This document shows positions 23,190 through 34,943 of a DNA stretch of 60,000 nt, piece by piece. The position numbers and the translations under genes were made by a program. Position 1 is the first letter of the stretch. Every line of letters starts with the position of its first letter. The notes below the pieces were generated by a model, which searched no databases, was not told the origin of the DNA, and saw only the letters and a program-made list of their open reading frames with translations. Source of the stretch: Membranipora membranacea (Eukaryota > Bryozoa > Gymnolaemata > Cheilostomatida > Membraniporidae); the NCBI GenBank assembly GCA_914767715.1, contig OU612065.1, forward strand, positions 32,366,001 to 32,426,000. The letters run 5' to 3'.

Positions 23190-24795
23190 TTAAAAAAAAA
23201 TTTCCGGCTTTTCCAAAATTTTAAGCAAAATACAAACTTTGTTAGTCAGAGTGATAAGAAACATATATTCTGCTTCTGAATTGAGGGCATATATAGGAAC
23301 CTGGAAATGAACTTTGAAGCAAATCTAAGAGGGTAAGATTACAAGTCAAATATTTAACATTTTACCATATATGGGTTTTCCGGTTTTTCCAAAATTTTTG
23401 GCAAAGTACAGACTTTGTTAGTCAGAGTTATAGGAAGCATATATTCTGCTTTTTAGTTGAGGGCGTAGTTAGGAACCTGGAAATGAAGTTTCAATTAAAT
23501 CTGAGATGGTAAGATTGCGGGTCAAATATTGATCATTTTTACTTATCGGAATTTTTCGGTTTTTCCAAAAGATTTTTTAGTCAGTGTGATATGAAACATA
23601 CATTCTGCTTCTGAGTTGAGGGCGTTTCTGGGAACCTGTAAATGACCTTTCAAGTAAATCTGAGAGGGTAAGACATCGGTTCAAATATTGATAAATTCAC
23701 ATAACCGAATTTTCCGGTTATTCCAAAATTTTTAGCTAAATACAAACTTTTTTGATCAGCATGATAAAAAACACATATTATTCTGCTTCTGAATTGAGGG
23801 CGTATATGGGAACTTGGAAAAGAACTTTGAAGCAAATCTAACAGGTTAAGATTTCAGGTCAAATATTCAAAAAATTTTCCTTGTAGGGATTTTCCGGTTT
23901 TTCCAAATTTTTTGACGAAATACGAACTTTGTTAGTCAGAGTGATAGGAAGCATATATTCTGCTTCTGAGTTGAGGGCGTAGTTGGGAACCTGGAAATGA
24001 ACTTTGAAGCAAATCTAAGAGAGTAAGATTACAAGTCAAATATTAAACATTTTACCTTATATGGATTTTCAGGTTTTTCCAAAATTTTTAGCAAAATACA
24101 AACCTTTTAAGTTAGCATGATAGGAAACATCTATCCAGCATCTGAGTTGAGGGCGTATTTGGGATCTTGGAAGTGAACTTTGAAACAAATCTAAGAGGAT
24201 AGATTTCAGGTCGAATATTCAAAATTGTTCCATATATGGATTTTCCGGTTTTTCCAAAATTTTTAGCGAAATACAAACTTTTTTGGTCAGCGTGATAGGA
24301 AACATATATTCTACTTCTGAGTTGAGGGCATTTTTGGGAAACTGGATATGAACTTTCAAGTAAATCTGAGATGGAAAGATTTCGGACCATATTTTGATCA
24401 TTTTTACTTCTCCGGGTTTTATGGTTTTTCCAAATTTTTTAGCTAAATACAATATTTTTTAGTCAGCGTTATAGAAAACATACATTCTGCTTCTGAATTG
24501 AGGGCGTATATGGGAACCTGGAAAAGAACTTTAAAACAAATCTAAGAGGATAGATCTCAGGTCGAATATTCAAAATTGTTCCATATATGGATTTTCCGGT
24601 TTTTCCAAAATTTTTAGCGAAATACAAACTTTTTTGGTCAGCGTGATAGGAAACATATATTCTACTTCTGAGTTGAGGGCATTTTTGGGAAACTGGATAT
24701 GAACTTTCAAGTAAATCTGAGATGGAAAGATTTCGGACCATATTTTGATCATTTATACTTCTCCGGGTTTTATGGTTTTTCCATATTTTTTAGGG
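23190..24795. repeat. ~176-bp satellite array, about nine units
   Basis: The markers ttttccggtttttcc and ttgagggcgta recur every ~176 bp (for example near 23282, 23458, 23617, 23796, 23974, 24150, 24325, 24499 and 24675). The last four units form a near-identical ~350-bp dimer (24228-24430 against 24580-24780), so a higher-order period is superimposed. The minus-strand open frames that repeat within it are side effects of the tandem structure. Confidence 0.93.
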
Positions 24796-25375
24796 GTTTT
24801 CCTTATGCAGGGAGCGGTCGAAACCCCCTAAACAGCAACTGATTAAATTTCACAGCGTGTCTAAGTCTACAGTTGATCTGTTTGATGCACGTGTTTGGAA
24901 GTTATCATCAATAATTGAAGACAAACAGGTCAAACCGAGACCAATTCCAAAACGCGGTTTTCAGCATCAAAACTAATTACTAAGTAATCACTTCAAATCA
25001 AGTACTAACTTCATAATGTGCCCATGAGTTATTAGAACATGCTAAATAACCAAGCTTTTTTAGAGGCAGAACTGGAACAAATTTCTTTTTACAGTAATGG
25101 CTTAAAATTAATTTGCTTTACAATTGTATGTCCTGAGTAGCAAGCACTGACATTCACAAACCATAGACCCGCTCCTTGCTACTGAAATTTTGCTGGCTGT
25201 CACTAGTCCATTTAGTATGTATCTCGAAGACACTTTCAAGGCAGAATGAAAATAACTGAAAGAACAGTACCAAGCATTTTGCATTTTTTGTAAGACTTGG
25301 TTGTTTAAAACAAGGCAAAACTAATCATTACTAACAGTAGCTGATTTCAACCTATTCAAAAATTTAGTTACTTAC

Positions 25376-25426
25376 CTCAAATAACACATACACAACTGAC
25401 ATGTTAAAATGGATCAGTAGTCTCAT
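25376..25426 (-). pseudogene. Duplicated signal-peptide exon of the lectin family
   Basis: ATG plus 16 codons (MRLLIHFNMSVVYVLFE), then gtaagt. It has exactly the same length (51 bp), phase and donor as the first exon of the PAN/CTLD gene at 22914-22864, and flanking sequence on both sides is also similar. No matching second exon follows before the satellite array, so it is either an orphan from a broken gene copy or an alternative distal first exon for the same lectin. The hydrophobic core is weaker (a His, an Asn and a terminal Glu), favouring decay. Confidence 0.55.
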
Positions 25427-26236
25427 TTCTCTATTTTTTTTCAAAGTTAGAGGTGCAGTTTTTGCAGCATGTTGTTTAGCAGTGCTTGAAAATATAAATT
25501 ATTAATTTTTGAAAATGTTCTTTGGTATTATAATGATAAAATCTGTTATGAGATATCGGTTCAGATGTACTCAATTATATTCACATGTTACTTTTTGTCA
25601 CATTTAATTTCTAGTTTTGAATCAGAACAGATTAAATGATATCATTTTTGATGAATCTCTGTATGCTTTAGAAACAGTTGAAAGAAAAAAGCTGGCAAAG
25701 TCTGTTGATGGGCAGTCATATGGAGAAACTCATTTATTTTGTTTAATGAGCAGATCAGAGATCCATACACTTTGGCCTCAATAAATCAATATCTCATCTG
25801 GGATTTAATAAGATATCTGATTGCTTTTTCAGTCAACCAACAAACAATTTTAATTTGAGAGCCTGTTTGCAACGATTGTGATGATTTTGAGTTTAATTAT
25901 TATCTTTGTATCAATATTGATCAAGGTTGAATCTCGGTTTGTTTCTGGGTCGGTTTCCTGTTGATTTCCTTCGAAAACATTTTATGGTACATCTTATCTG
26001 TATTTCATTTCATTTGTCTTAATACATTATAGAAACAGCTGCAGAGACCTGCACCACTATACTAAGTCGGAACTTGGACAAGGTTTGTTGAATATGAATT
26101 TCAATAATCAGTTTTCTCAAATCCAGTAGGCTGGGAAAAATTAATGTTTGAATTTATTGTCTGGTCCGAAATAAGCTGTGTAGCAGTGATTCAGTTGGAA
26201 GTAATGTGTACTGGGAAGATGTTGTTTTGAGATAGA
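25427..26236. other. Lectin-paralog 5' flank, no gene
   Basis: The 25670-26050 portion matches 19250-19540, and ~25590 (gttactttttgtcac) matches the flank of the intact lectin at ~23085. No coding signal is visible. Confidence 0.5.
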
Positions 26237-26954
26237 AATAATCTTTTTGACTTGAACATATAGTGGCATTGATCGTCACTTTCGGTTACAAATGCATGAA
26301 GCCCCCATATTTTATCAGATAAGTGAACCTATCATGAAATTAAAATTGATCATAATTATCATGCATTATCATTTGATACGCGAATCGACCGATATATAAG
26401 AACCTAGTGCTACCTGCTGTTGTTTGTGCGTTTTGACGCTGGTTGGAACTTGTTCGGGAGCGTCAGTGCCAGGCTGACCATGGTGATGCCACTGGCCCCA
26501 TTGGGGGGTGTGTGCATGTTGGTCTCAAGAGAGTTCCTTTTGCCAAATGGTCCTACCAGGCGTGAATTATTGGAACAGACGGAAATTTATATATTCACCA
26601 TTAGTTGGTAGAAGATCGGCTAAAAATTCTCACTTGCAGTTCTATTAACCTCAATTATCCCCCCCTACCACCTGCTCAGGGGCCTTCCAGCTAGTGCAAG
26701 TTGGTGCCTGGTCACCGTCGACTCTGGACTAAGAAAGCACATACATTTTTTTTTTAAACTGATAGGAAGCACGTATCTGCTGAAAAAGGGTACTTGCCAT
26801 CTCCTACCTGTATGAGCCCACTAATCAACTTAATTACTAAAACATAGGGCTAACATTAGAAGGATTACATATCCGTATGTCATGGGTACCATTTCTATTG
26901 TAGGCATCACCATCTTTTGTGAAGGTATGTGTTCTATGAGATTCCCATGGAGTT

Positions 26955-27066
26955 AGGCTATCTGCGTACCAAGCATTTGGGTGTAACAGAACAAATTGTC
27001 GTTATAGGCACGAGTGTAAACAGTGTAGGGGTAGTCATTCTGCGAAAGATTGTAAATCACACAAAT
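26955..27066 (+). pseudogene. Zinc-knuckle end of a gag-like ORF
   Basis: Reads AFGCNRTNCRYRHECKQCRG then SHSAKDC, a Cys/His-rich pattern typical of the gag-like ORF of DIRS-group elements. Upstream coding sequence is broken, and the ATG-containing stretch around 26420-26611 is a possible but unproven remnant of the same ORF. Confidence 0.6.
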
Positions 27067-27084
27067 AGATGAAATTTTGTTACC

Positions 27085-28678
27085 ATGCTGATTAACGACA
27101 TGTTGACGATTTTCTTTTCTTGTGTAAAAAAATTACTTGGGATGATCGAGGCCTTTCCTGACTTGGAGTACATCGCCAATGGTTTCAGAAATGGGTTCAA
27201 ACTTGGCCTTTGCCACAGTCCTCAAGTAGTGGCAACAGTTAAAGAAAAAAGCAGGAACCAAGAACATCTCATAAAAAAAACTTCACGCCGTAGTAGACTT
27301 TGGCCGCATCATTGGACCTTTTGAAGAACTTCCCATTCAGGACATGATGATTTCCACAATCTATGTCATTCCAAAAGCTAACTCTGAAAAATGGCGCATG
27401 ATATTTGATCTATCAGCTCCACACGGAACATCAGTAAATGATAATATTCACACGCATAACCGTGAGGTTAGATATTGTAACATAAGAGATGTAGTAACAC
27501 ATGTTTTATCACTCAACGAACCAGACCAGGCCTATTTTGCCAAACTTGATATATCAGATGCATATCGAATGGTTCCTATCACCAAATCAGAATGGCAGTT
27601 CTTAGGTATTAAGGTAGATGGCCAATACTACATTGATACTAGATTACCTATGGGGGCAGGGAGCAGCTGCAAGATTTTCCGAAGGATAAGTGATATGCTC
27701 CGATGGCTCTTCATCACTATACAAAATCACGAATGTCGCATTTTTAACTAGCTAGATGATTTTCTCATTATTGCCGCTGGGGCGGATGCTTGTAATGATG
27801 TGCTCCATAGGATCTTAGGGGTGTGCAGGGATGTAGAGGTACCTGTTTTTGCTCACAAAACAGAAGAAGCTACAAGAACAATTGTCTTTCTAGGGATAGG
27901 GATAGATTCTGCACAGGGGAGTCTATTTATTCCTCAAGCCAAGGTAGCAGATGCCCTAAATCACATCAATGCATTTCTATCTAAAGATCGTCAGCGAGTA
28001 AAATATTGGCAAAGACTACTAGGTGAACTTTGCCATCTTTCCCAGATTGTAGTAGCAGGCCGTGCATACCTCAGTAGTGTGTATGGCAGTCTAAAGGGTA
28101 TCATGTCATCTGATCAAAATCACATGCGGCATATATCTTGTGAGACCAGATCTGATTTGGTTGTATGGAGAGATTTTCTGTCTTTTTTAGCACCCGGTAA
28201 ACAGTTCCAATATCTTGTGGCAGGGGCTGTAGACTTCACTCTGGTCACTGATGCTTCAGAATCAATAGGATATGGAGGTTTTTGGGGAAACACCTGGTTC
28301 CATGGGGTGTGGCCAGATGAACTTTGGACAAACTTAAACATCACAGTTCTAGAGCTGTTCCCCATATTCGTAGCAGTGCACATGTGGCAGGAAAAATTTG
28401 CAAATTCAGTGGTTGAGGTCAGGACAGATAATGGGGCCCTAGTCTCTATTCTAGAACATCTGTATTGTAAAGATGCTGTTGTGAGAAAGCTACTACGCCT
28501 TTTGGTGCTCCTATGCATGCAACAAAATATTCTCCTAGTGGCCAGACATATCCCAGGATTAGAGAAAATTGCTGCAGATTTGTTGTCCAGAAATAAAATC
28601 AGAGAATTTAAACTCCGTTTTCCCACCATGGCTGCCTGTCCAACTAGTTACCGATACACCTGTGTCCAAGTAGGGTAA
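27085..28678 (+). pseudogene. Reverse transcriptase-RNase H of the YR retrotransposon
   Basis: The frame runs FPDLEYIANGFRNGFKLGL, shifts at an A-rich run (~27270-27278), then continues VVDFGRIIGPFEELPIQDMM, IYVIPKANSEKWRMIFDLS, FAKLDISDAYRMVPI and RLPMGAGSSCKIF. An in-frame TAG at 27749-27751 replaces the Tyr of the YxDD box (stop then LDDFLIIA). After it the same frame continues through the thumb to an RNase H domain (LVTDASESIGYGGFWGNTWF, then VRTDNGALVS). One frameshift plus one nonsense codon at the catalytic motif make it inactive. Confidence 0.88.
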
Positions 28679-28855
28679 AAGATATATACTGGTCGTAAGG
28701 TGACAAATAATAATAACTATTTTTCTTTTCTAATCATAAGCACAAAATTGACCTTTGAGCCTCAGGACGTGAAGCGCTGGGTTGAGAAGGTCAAAGCAAC
28801 AATGAGATTAATTATTATTGTGCAATGTTTATTTTAGAAATATAAGTACGTACTC

Positions 28856-29720
28856 ATGGTACATAAAAGATTCCCTGCACTATTTATTTCAGGTCTGAGG
28901 GCTAAGGCGGGCTTCTTAGACAAGTCTTTGTTCGAGGGCTCAAAGAAGTCTTACGATCGATTTTACAACCAATACAAAATGTTCTGCTCTGAGCTCAAGC
29001 TCAAAAAATTCTCTACTTCGTCAATGGAGTTGTGGGTCACAAACCTGGCACAAGAAGGAAAGAAACACAGTGCAATCCTGTCACATGTGTTAGCAGTAAA
29101 ATTCTTTTGCCTAAAAAAGAACAGTGAGGTTACCTTTGCTACTCATAAACTAAAGTTAATATTGAGGGGTATAAAAAACTCACAGGGTAGAACTCAAAAG
29201 AAAACACAGGCGATATCTCTTGACCAACTACACACTCTGATCACTAAGGCAGAGCGGGTCTTGGGGAGTCTAGATGGGAGGCGCTTTTCTGCCATGGTAT
29301 CTTGTGCTTTTATTGATTTTTACGCCCTAGTGAGTATTGTATATCCTCAGCAGGGCTTCATAGTATGTCTGTTGGCGATGTGTGTTCTAGCAAGGGTGCC
29401 ATGGAAGTGCACATTAATTCTTTCAAGAATTCTGCAGAGTCAGCAAGCATTATGATTAAAGCAGTAGGGGAAAGACATGCCAGTTTGCCTCGTTAAGAGG
29501 TATTTAAAACACTTGAAACCCCCAGAAGCAGCCCTTTGTTTGCAGTCACAAAGCAGAGTTCAGAAAAGAGTTCAGTGATGTCCTAAAGGATTCAAATATA
29601 GAGGGTTGTGTCACTCCTCACTCACTGAGACGAGGTGTGGCGCTACCTGGGCTAGCTTTTAGGGCTGGTCTGACTCAAGAATAAGATCTTTTGGCAGGTG
29701 GTCATCCGATGCCTTCAAGA
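28856..29720 (+). pseudogene. Tyrosine recombinase of the YR retrotransposon
   Basis: An intact N-terminal SAM-like region (KSYDRFYNQYKMFCSELKLK, then SMELWVTNLAQEGKKHSAIL) is open to about 29330, then frames break several times. Catalytic remnants are visible farther on: VTPHSLRRGVA around 29610-29640 is the H-x-x-R box and GGHP follows near 29700. The final Tyr segment is not clear. It follows RNase H directly, the order of Ngaro-like elements. Confidence 0.75.
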
Positions 29721-29813
29721 AATAATAATTATATCTTGATAAACTAAGGTGCAGTTTTGGCGAAACAATTGTTCTGAGCTTGCTAGGTGTGCCTCGCTCA
29801 ATACAATTGGTTT

Positions 29814-29994
29814 GGTGTTCATTTGTTCGTCAATTCTGCACCAGATTTAACAACATCTAATACTATGGCAAGTACCCTGTCTGCCAAACAACATAATTAC
29901 AGTGGCGTTGATCATCACTTTCGGTTACAAATGCGTGAAGCGCCCCATATCTTTTTCCCCTATAATATGTTACATTATAAGAAAGAAAAAATAA
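29814..29994 (+). repeat. Right direct repeat 1 of the YR retrotransposon
   Basis: About 181 bp, from ggtgttcatttgttcgtcaa to the A-rich end, nearly identical to 30339-30517. It contains the sequence shared with the left end (gtggcgttgatc, ctttcggttacaaatg). Confidence 0.88.
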
Positions 29995-30338
29995 AGTTTT
30001 TGGTACAAAAAGATTTTTTTCTGCCCTTATAACACCTCCCTTGTTTGGCAATCAGTCCCAAGACATGACAAATAATCCAGGTCAACTGAATAAAAAGTTG
30101 CCTTCCCTCAACCAACTAAGGACAACTTATTGGTAAGGAAAACTTAGAACTACTGTTCTCAGCCAATGATAGGCTTTCTTAGAACTACTGTTCACAGCTA
30201 CTCACATATTCTTTCTTTCAATCTACATCCGGTCACCACGCCGGTCTTGAAAGAGAATAAGTCTGTCAATTTCCCTCCCACCTCCCAATCACTAACCTAT
30301 GTCGCCAATTGTGGAAATGCTAACAATTTCCTGGTGAT

Positions 30339-30517
30339 GGTGTTCATTTGTTCGTCAATTCTGCACCAGATTTAACAACATCTAATACTATGGCAAGTAC
30401 CCTGTCTGCCAAACAACATATACAGTGGCGTTGATCTTCACTTTCGGTTACAAATGCGTGAAGCGCCCCATATTTCTTTCCCCTATAATATGTTACATTA
30501 TAAGAAAGAAAAAATAA
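30339..30517 (+). repeat. Right direct repeat 2 of the YR retrotransposon
   Basis: Near-identical to 29814-29994 with a few substitutions and small indels. It forms the right end of the element and is followed by ctttttgacttgaacatata, which also occurs at the left end (~26243-26262). Confidence 0.88.
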
Positions 30518-30664
30518 TCTTTTTGACTTGAACATATAGGAACAATTGGGTAAAAAGCTCCTTTGAAGAAATATTTTGAATCAATGATGAAGTAATTAGC
30601 AACTTAACCTGAAACAATAAGCATAGAACTCTTTGAATTTTAAGTCGAATTCACTGAGGTGATC

Positions 30665-33600
30665 TTACATTAGAAAAAATCTCCATAACCAGTTAATGTC
30701 AATTGGCAGCCATGTTTGAAAAGCTGCCTGACAACCTGAAATAAATGATGAGTTGGGTGACTTTAAAAGACTCTTTGCTTTGAGGTTTGAGCTTAGATCC
30801 AAGAGTTGTGGGTACACAACGCCTTCTGGTCTGTAAACTTTCATCTTATATAATTTCCCACATTTACTATCAATTGCCAAGGTCAAGGTACTTTCCTGAA
30901 AGATCCATATGACCTGGCGTTGGCTTTTCTTCTCCCCAATCCAACAACCCATTAAGTCTGTGGAGCCAACACATTGGCTACCATTAGTCTAGCTCATTGC
31001 GATAGTGTGAGTGCTAGTACCTTGAATTTGATGAACCAGGGTAACTAGTAACACAAAGTAAGGATATCCTTATTCTGGGCAAGTATCTTTTGTCATTTAC
31101 ATTTAATTTCAGGGCTCTCGGTTGCTCTAGATATCCAGACATAGTGAGGTACCAATATCATATTGAAGTTGGTATTACATTAGAGAAATAACGATTCGGT
31201 TTCTATATAAGTTTTCAATATGAAGGTGAATCAATTTAGCCAAATATAAAGTTCCACTAATTGATATGATACAAGTATCTGGAAACTAATTATTTCGCTT
31301 ATCTGCTGTTATGCAGATGAAGGTTCCCAGCTTTGAGAATCCCAACGCTGCGGGCACAATGCGCCTAGGGAATGACTCCCATATCATGGGCGTAACAGAA
31401 AACGGGCCACAAGGCCACACATTTTATTTTATGGTTCGATTCCTAAGATGATAAATCTAGTGCATAAAAGAGTGAAGATTGCAGTCTAGCCTTGAGCCTA
31501 GGATCAAAAAGACTTCCGCTTAGGATCAAAAAGACTTTTGCTTAGGATCAAAAAGATTTTCGCCTGGGATCAAAAAGACTTTTGCTTAGGACCAAAAAGA
31601 CTTTTGCTTAGGATCAAAAAAGACTTTCGCTTAGGATCAAAAAAGACTTTTGTTTAGGATTGAAAAGATATTTGCCTAGTTTCAAAAAGACTTTCGCTAA
31701 GGATCAAAAAAACTTTTGCTTAGGATCAAAAAGACTTTCGCTTAGGATCAAAAAAGACTTTTGCTTAGGATCAAAAAGATTTTTGTTTAGGATCAAAAAG
31801 ACTTTCGCTTAGGATCAAAAAAGAGTTTTGCTTAGGATCAAAAAGACTTTAACTTAGGATCAAAAAAACTTTTGCTTATGATCAAAAAGACTCTCACCTA
31901 GGATTAAAATGACTTTTGCTTAGGATCGTAATGGTATTGTTCTTGATTATGAACTCAAAATTGAACGAACCCAACAATCAAAAATAGGGCAACTCATTAC
32001 TTCACTGTGCTGTGACTAGAGTGTAAGCAGATAGAAGCCAATGAGCTCTCCATAAAACAAAATAATCACTGTTCTCTCTTCACTAAGTGCAAAGAAGCGA
32101 CTCTGGCGAATTGAAAATCTGTATGTTTAACATCTGACCAATAACAATTGATACAGAATACTTACATCTTTGATTTTGTAGGTTATGATGTGAGCGAGGC
32201 CATCTTGTTTGATATCGGTGATATATTTAGAGGGTTTGTTGTTGCAAAACGTGGTGATATTAGGTTGCTGCCCTGCCACAAGATATCGCCTGATGACAAA
32301 AAATACCTACGGCTTAGAGGATAGCATCATCTGTGCGGCCTTAGTCTTGCTGGAAAACAAAAATGACATATTTATGTTATGCACGTTTCAAGGCTATGCT
32401 CTTGTTCCTCCGATCTTATTCAGTTGAGACAGATGGCAATCTGAGATTGTTGTTTGTATTGAACTATTCATGCATAGCTATGATCTTCCAAGGGACTTGC
32501 TGTAATATTTTTGCACTTTTCCTCGGTTTGATGAAAGTAGTATGCAATTTAGTGACGTAAAAATGCACCAGGAAAGCGTCAAATACCTGTTTCTGTCTAC
32601 TACATAATAACTGCGAAGATTTGCCCATGTTTGCTCAAGGGCACAAGTTTGCTATTGTGTACAGTGCAAAATTCAGGAGCAGGCCAGAGCATAGGCCTTA
32701 GCTAGCGGTGAATGAACAACTATATGTATCCCCTACCACTCAACAATCTCTCCCCCATTCCCAGCTGTAACTATGTGGAGGAAGTCAACCAGGAATCAAG
32801 GAGATTCAATCAGTGAACAGACTAGGCAACATATTCTCAATCAGATCGAGGACATTAGGAAATTTATGCAAGATGAAAGAAAAGAGAAATTCTTTCAAAG
32901 TCTTGATTCTACCTGCTATCTATCTTGTATTTTGATGTGTTAAACTATAATTGTCATCGTTCTTATTGGGTAATTTGTGTAGCGAATTCTTTGCACATTA
33001 GTGAATGATTTATGATTCTTACGATGCAATATTTAAGTTTTTTACTTGTGAAACTCATATTAATTATTCTCCCTAATACCCTACAGGACAAAATATTTCA
33101 TGGAACAAAGATTCTCGATTGTCTTCTCTCGACCAAGGTTTCACAGCTCAAAAGGTTTGCGGAGTTGTCCCTCGCGAAATTTGAGGTGACAAATTTCTTC
33201 TTGAAGAAAAAAATCATGGGGACAAAAATTTCGCGAGAAGACAACTCGCGAAATCGCGAATTATTTATTCTCATGAAAGTTTTTGTCCTGTAGGGTAATA
33301 AAGCAAAATACAAATGGTGTGAGATTGAATATATTATTTATATGTAAGAATCATAAATACATACAATTGGTAATGAAAACATGCTTGTTTTATAAAAAAA
33401 TTATTAGGGAACTTGGTACCCTTACAGTTTTAGTGAACAAATCACCACCGCACTGAGATTCAGATTATAGTTCAGTGGTATTTTACCACTCCAGAAGTTG
33501 ATTGCAGCCTACGGCACCCTTTTTCTAGGGTTGCCGACCCTAACCAGCGCTACCAGGTTCCCGACCTTCACCAGCGCAGGCTGTGACCCAAATTCAGAAA

Positions 33601-34718
33601 GATCAGTTCACAAGCAAGCTGCATGCAACTGACTGGAATTGTGAAAGCTTTCATCTCCCGCCAATAGGAATACGACATTTGTCTCGTCTTTACTTTGACA
33701 AAACGAAGAGAACTTATAATTATTCCTCTAAAAAAGTCGCTTATTCGAGCAAAATATTGTGTTGTATTGCGAGTGCCCATAGGACGAGGATAGTAAGGAT
33801 TTATTCACTCTCTGTTCTCAAGGTTGAACAAAGCAATACCCCCATCACCAGCCAACAACATATTATTGTTGTAGATTTTAGAATTTGAGAGAATATGGCG
33901 CTCGATGAATCCAGCATACAGTCCTAAAATGTAACATAAAAATATGCATTTTAGGTCATAAGATAAAATTTACAATTGATTCCTTGGTCTAAAAGGCGCC
34001 GCATAGCCATATCATCGAACTGACATATTGACGAAACCAATTTCTATTGGTAAAGGTAAGCAGTTTCTATCATACCTGTACTGTCTAAGTGCTTAAGGAC
34101 AAGATAAGGTAAATGTAAGAGGCTCATAACCCAATTTTTTTGGTATTTTGCTGCTTCTACTCATAATACTGTAACATATTTACATTGTTTCACTTACCTT
34201 CCTTGGAGAGTTGTGCTATTCTCCCTCCTAAGCATTCAGCTGTATAAAGATTACCATCATTGTCTGTGGTAAGACCTGTTTGAGGCAGGAAATGAAAGGT
34301 TTTCACCGGTTAAATTTCTATCATCGGATCCACTCTCCCAGTCTACCGGATTCCCTTTTTACGCTCATGATCAAGCTTAAACTTCCACAGAATATCACCA
34401 TCGACATCAGTTATGACAACTGTGTCATCTTCTTCCAGGGAAAGGACATCTAATGAGCCTGCGATTTCTTCATCAAGCGTTGCATCATACAGATCACTTA
34501 ATAGACTTTAAGCTTTCAAAATCTAATATTCAAGTTCTTATCACCTCCAACATTCATCCTGTACAACTGGCCCTTGTTGTATGGGTCAACAGACTCAGTG
34601 ATAATCTTCTGCATTGGATCTTCGTCAGTTCCAATGTATATGGATACCTTTTTATCATCTTTTATTTTGGTAACAAGACTGCCATTATCTGTATAACAGG
34701 CTGACAAGCACTGTCCTT
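30665..34718 (-). CDS. Beta-propeller-like (NHL-type) protein, 5' end uncertain
   Basis: Six exons join in phase, reading right to left: 34718-34565, 34496-34363, 34275-34198, 33923-33809, 32289-32166 and 30895-30665 (TAA). They encode repeated blade-like motifs: ACYTDNGSLVTKI, LEEDDTVVITDVDGDILWKF, LTTDNDGNLYTAECLGGRIA, NNNMLLAGDGGIALFNLEN, YLVAGQQPNITTFC then YITDIKQDGLAHIIT, and STLTLAIDSKCGKLYKMKVY. This resembles the D-x-x-G-N-ly pattern of NHL or TRIM-NHL propellers; the exact family is not identified. Upstream, 34950-34819 is open but ends in TAG before any donor, and 35192-34990 (MMEVFDEFVELILWLPSLRN) may be an N-terminal helical exon; neither joins in phase. The donor at 34564 is weak. 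The gene could be intact with a missed exon, or recently broken. Confidence 0.6.
31498..31930 (+). repeat. 22-23-bp minisatellite in an intron
   Basis: About 19 units of ttaggatcaaaaagactttt with a variable gc/cgc junction, lying in the last intron of the propeller gene. Units differ by A-run length and C/T changes. Confidence 0.95.
33079..33295. mobile_element. 217-bp MITE with TAATA duplication
   Basis: Terminal inverted repeats of ~25 bp (ccctacaggacaaaa...tttcatg and its mirror) flanked on both sides directly by TAATA (33074-33078 and 33296-33300). The interior holds tcgcgaaatt and its inverse. It lies in an intron of the propeller gene. The superfamily is not certain; the duplication could be 5 bp or a TA target within matching context. 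Confidence 0.8.
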
Positions 34719-34943
34719 CTACAGGGATACTTTGTAGTTTCTCTAGTGCGGGAGCTGATCTCTTCTCTACACAACCTTATCTAGAACAGAGGAATGACTC
34801 GTTGTCTATCCAGATCTATAGTGTAATGAAATCATCGCTATTCAATTCAAGAGTCTTGATCAGTGTTATTGTTTTAAGCTTGGCGTCGGTGTTCGAAAGT
34901 TTACATTCCGGGCTGGGGTTTTCCCGTTGTTCCATATTTCCAC

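Larger units (their letters stand above)
26237..30539 (+). mobile_element. Tyrosine-recombinase retrotransposon, DIRS/Ngaro group, decayed
   Basis: About 4.3 kb, ordered: left repeat (26258-26312), gag-like zinc knuckle, reverse transcriptase/RNase H, tyrosine recombinase, then two direct repeats (29814-29994 and 30339-30517). The left repeat (gtggcattgatcgtcactttcgg) recurs inside both right repeats, the split-direct-repeat arrangement of Ngaro/PAT-like elements. A ~27-bp string containing ctttttgacttgaacatata is shared by the left and right outer ends. All coding regions carry frameshifts or stops, so the copy is dead. The exact subfamily is uncertain; no methyltransferase domain was seen between RNase H and recombinase. 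Confidence 0.85.

Noticed and set aside
24112-24741. Two identical minus-strand open frames (MVRNLSISDLLE...)
   Set aside because: They are the same satellite unit repeated 350 bp apart, not paralogous genes.
28120-28629. 169-codon open frame on the minus strand
   Set aside because: It lies exactly antisense to the RNase H region of the YR retrotransposon, whose sense frame has clear family motifs.
31498-31930. Regular ~22-bp repeats that might suggest a CRISPR array
   Set aside because: Units are contiguous with no unique spacers, and the setting is an animal intron.
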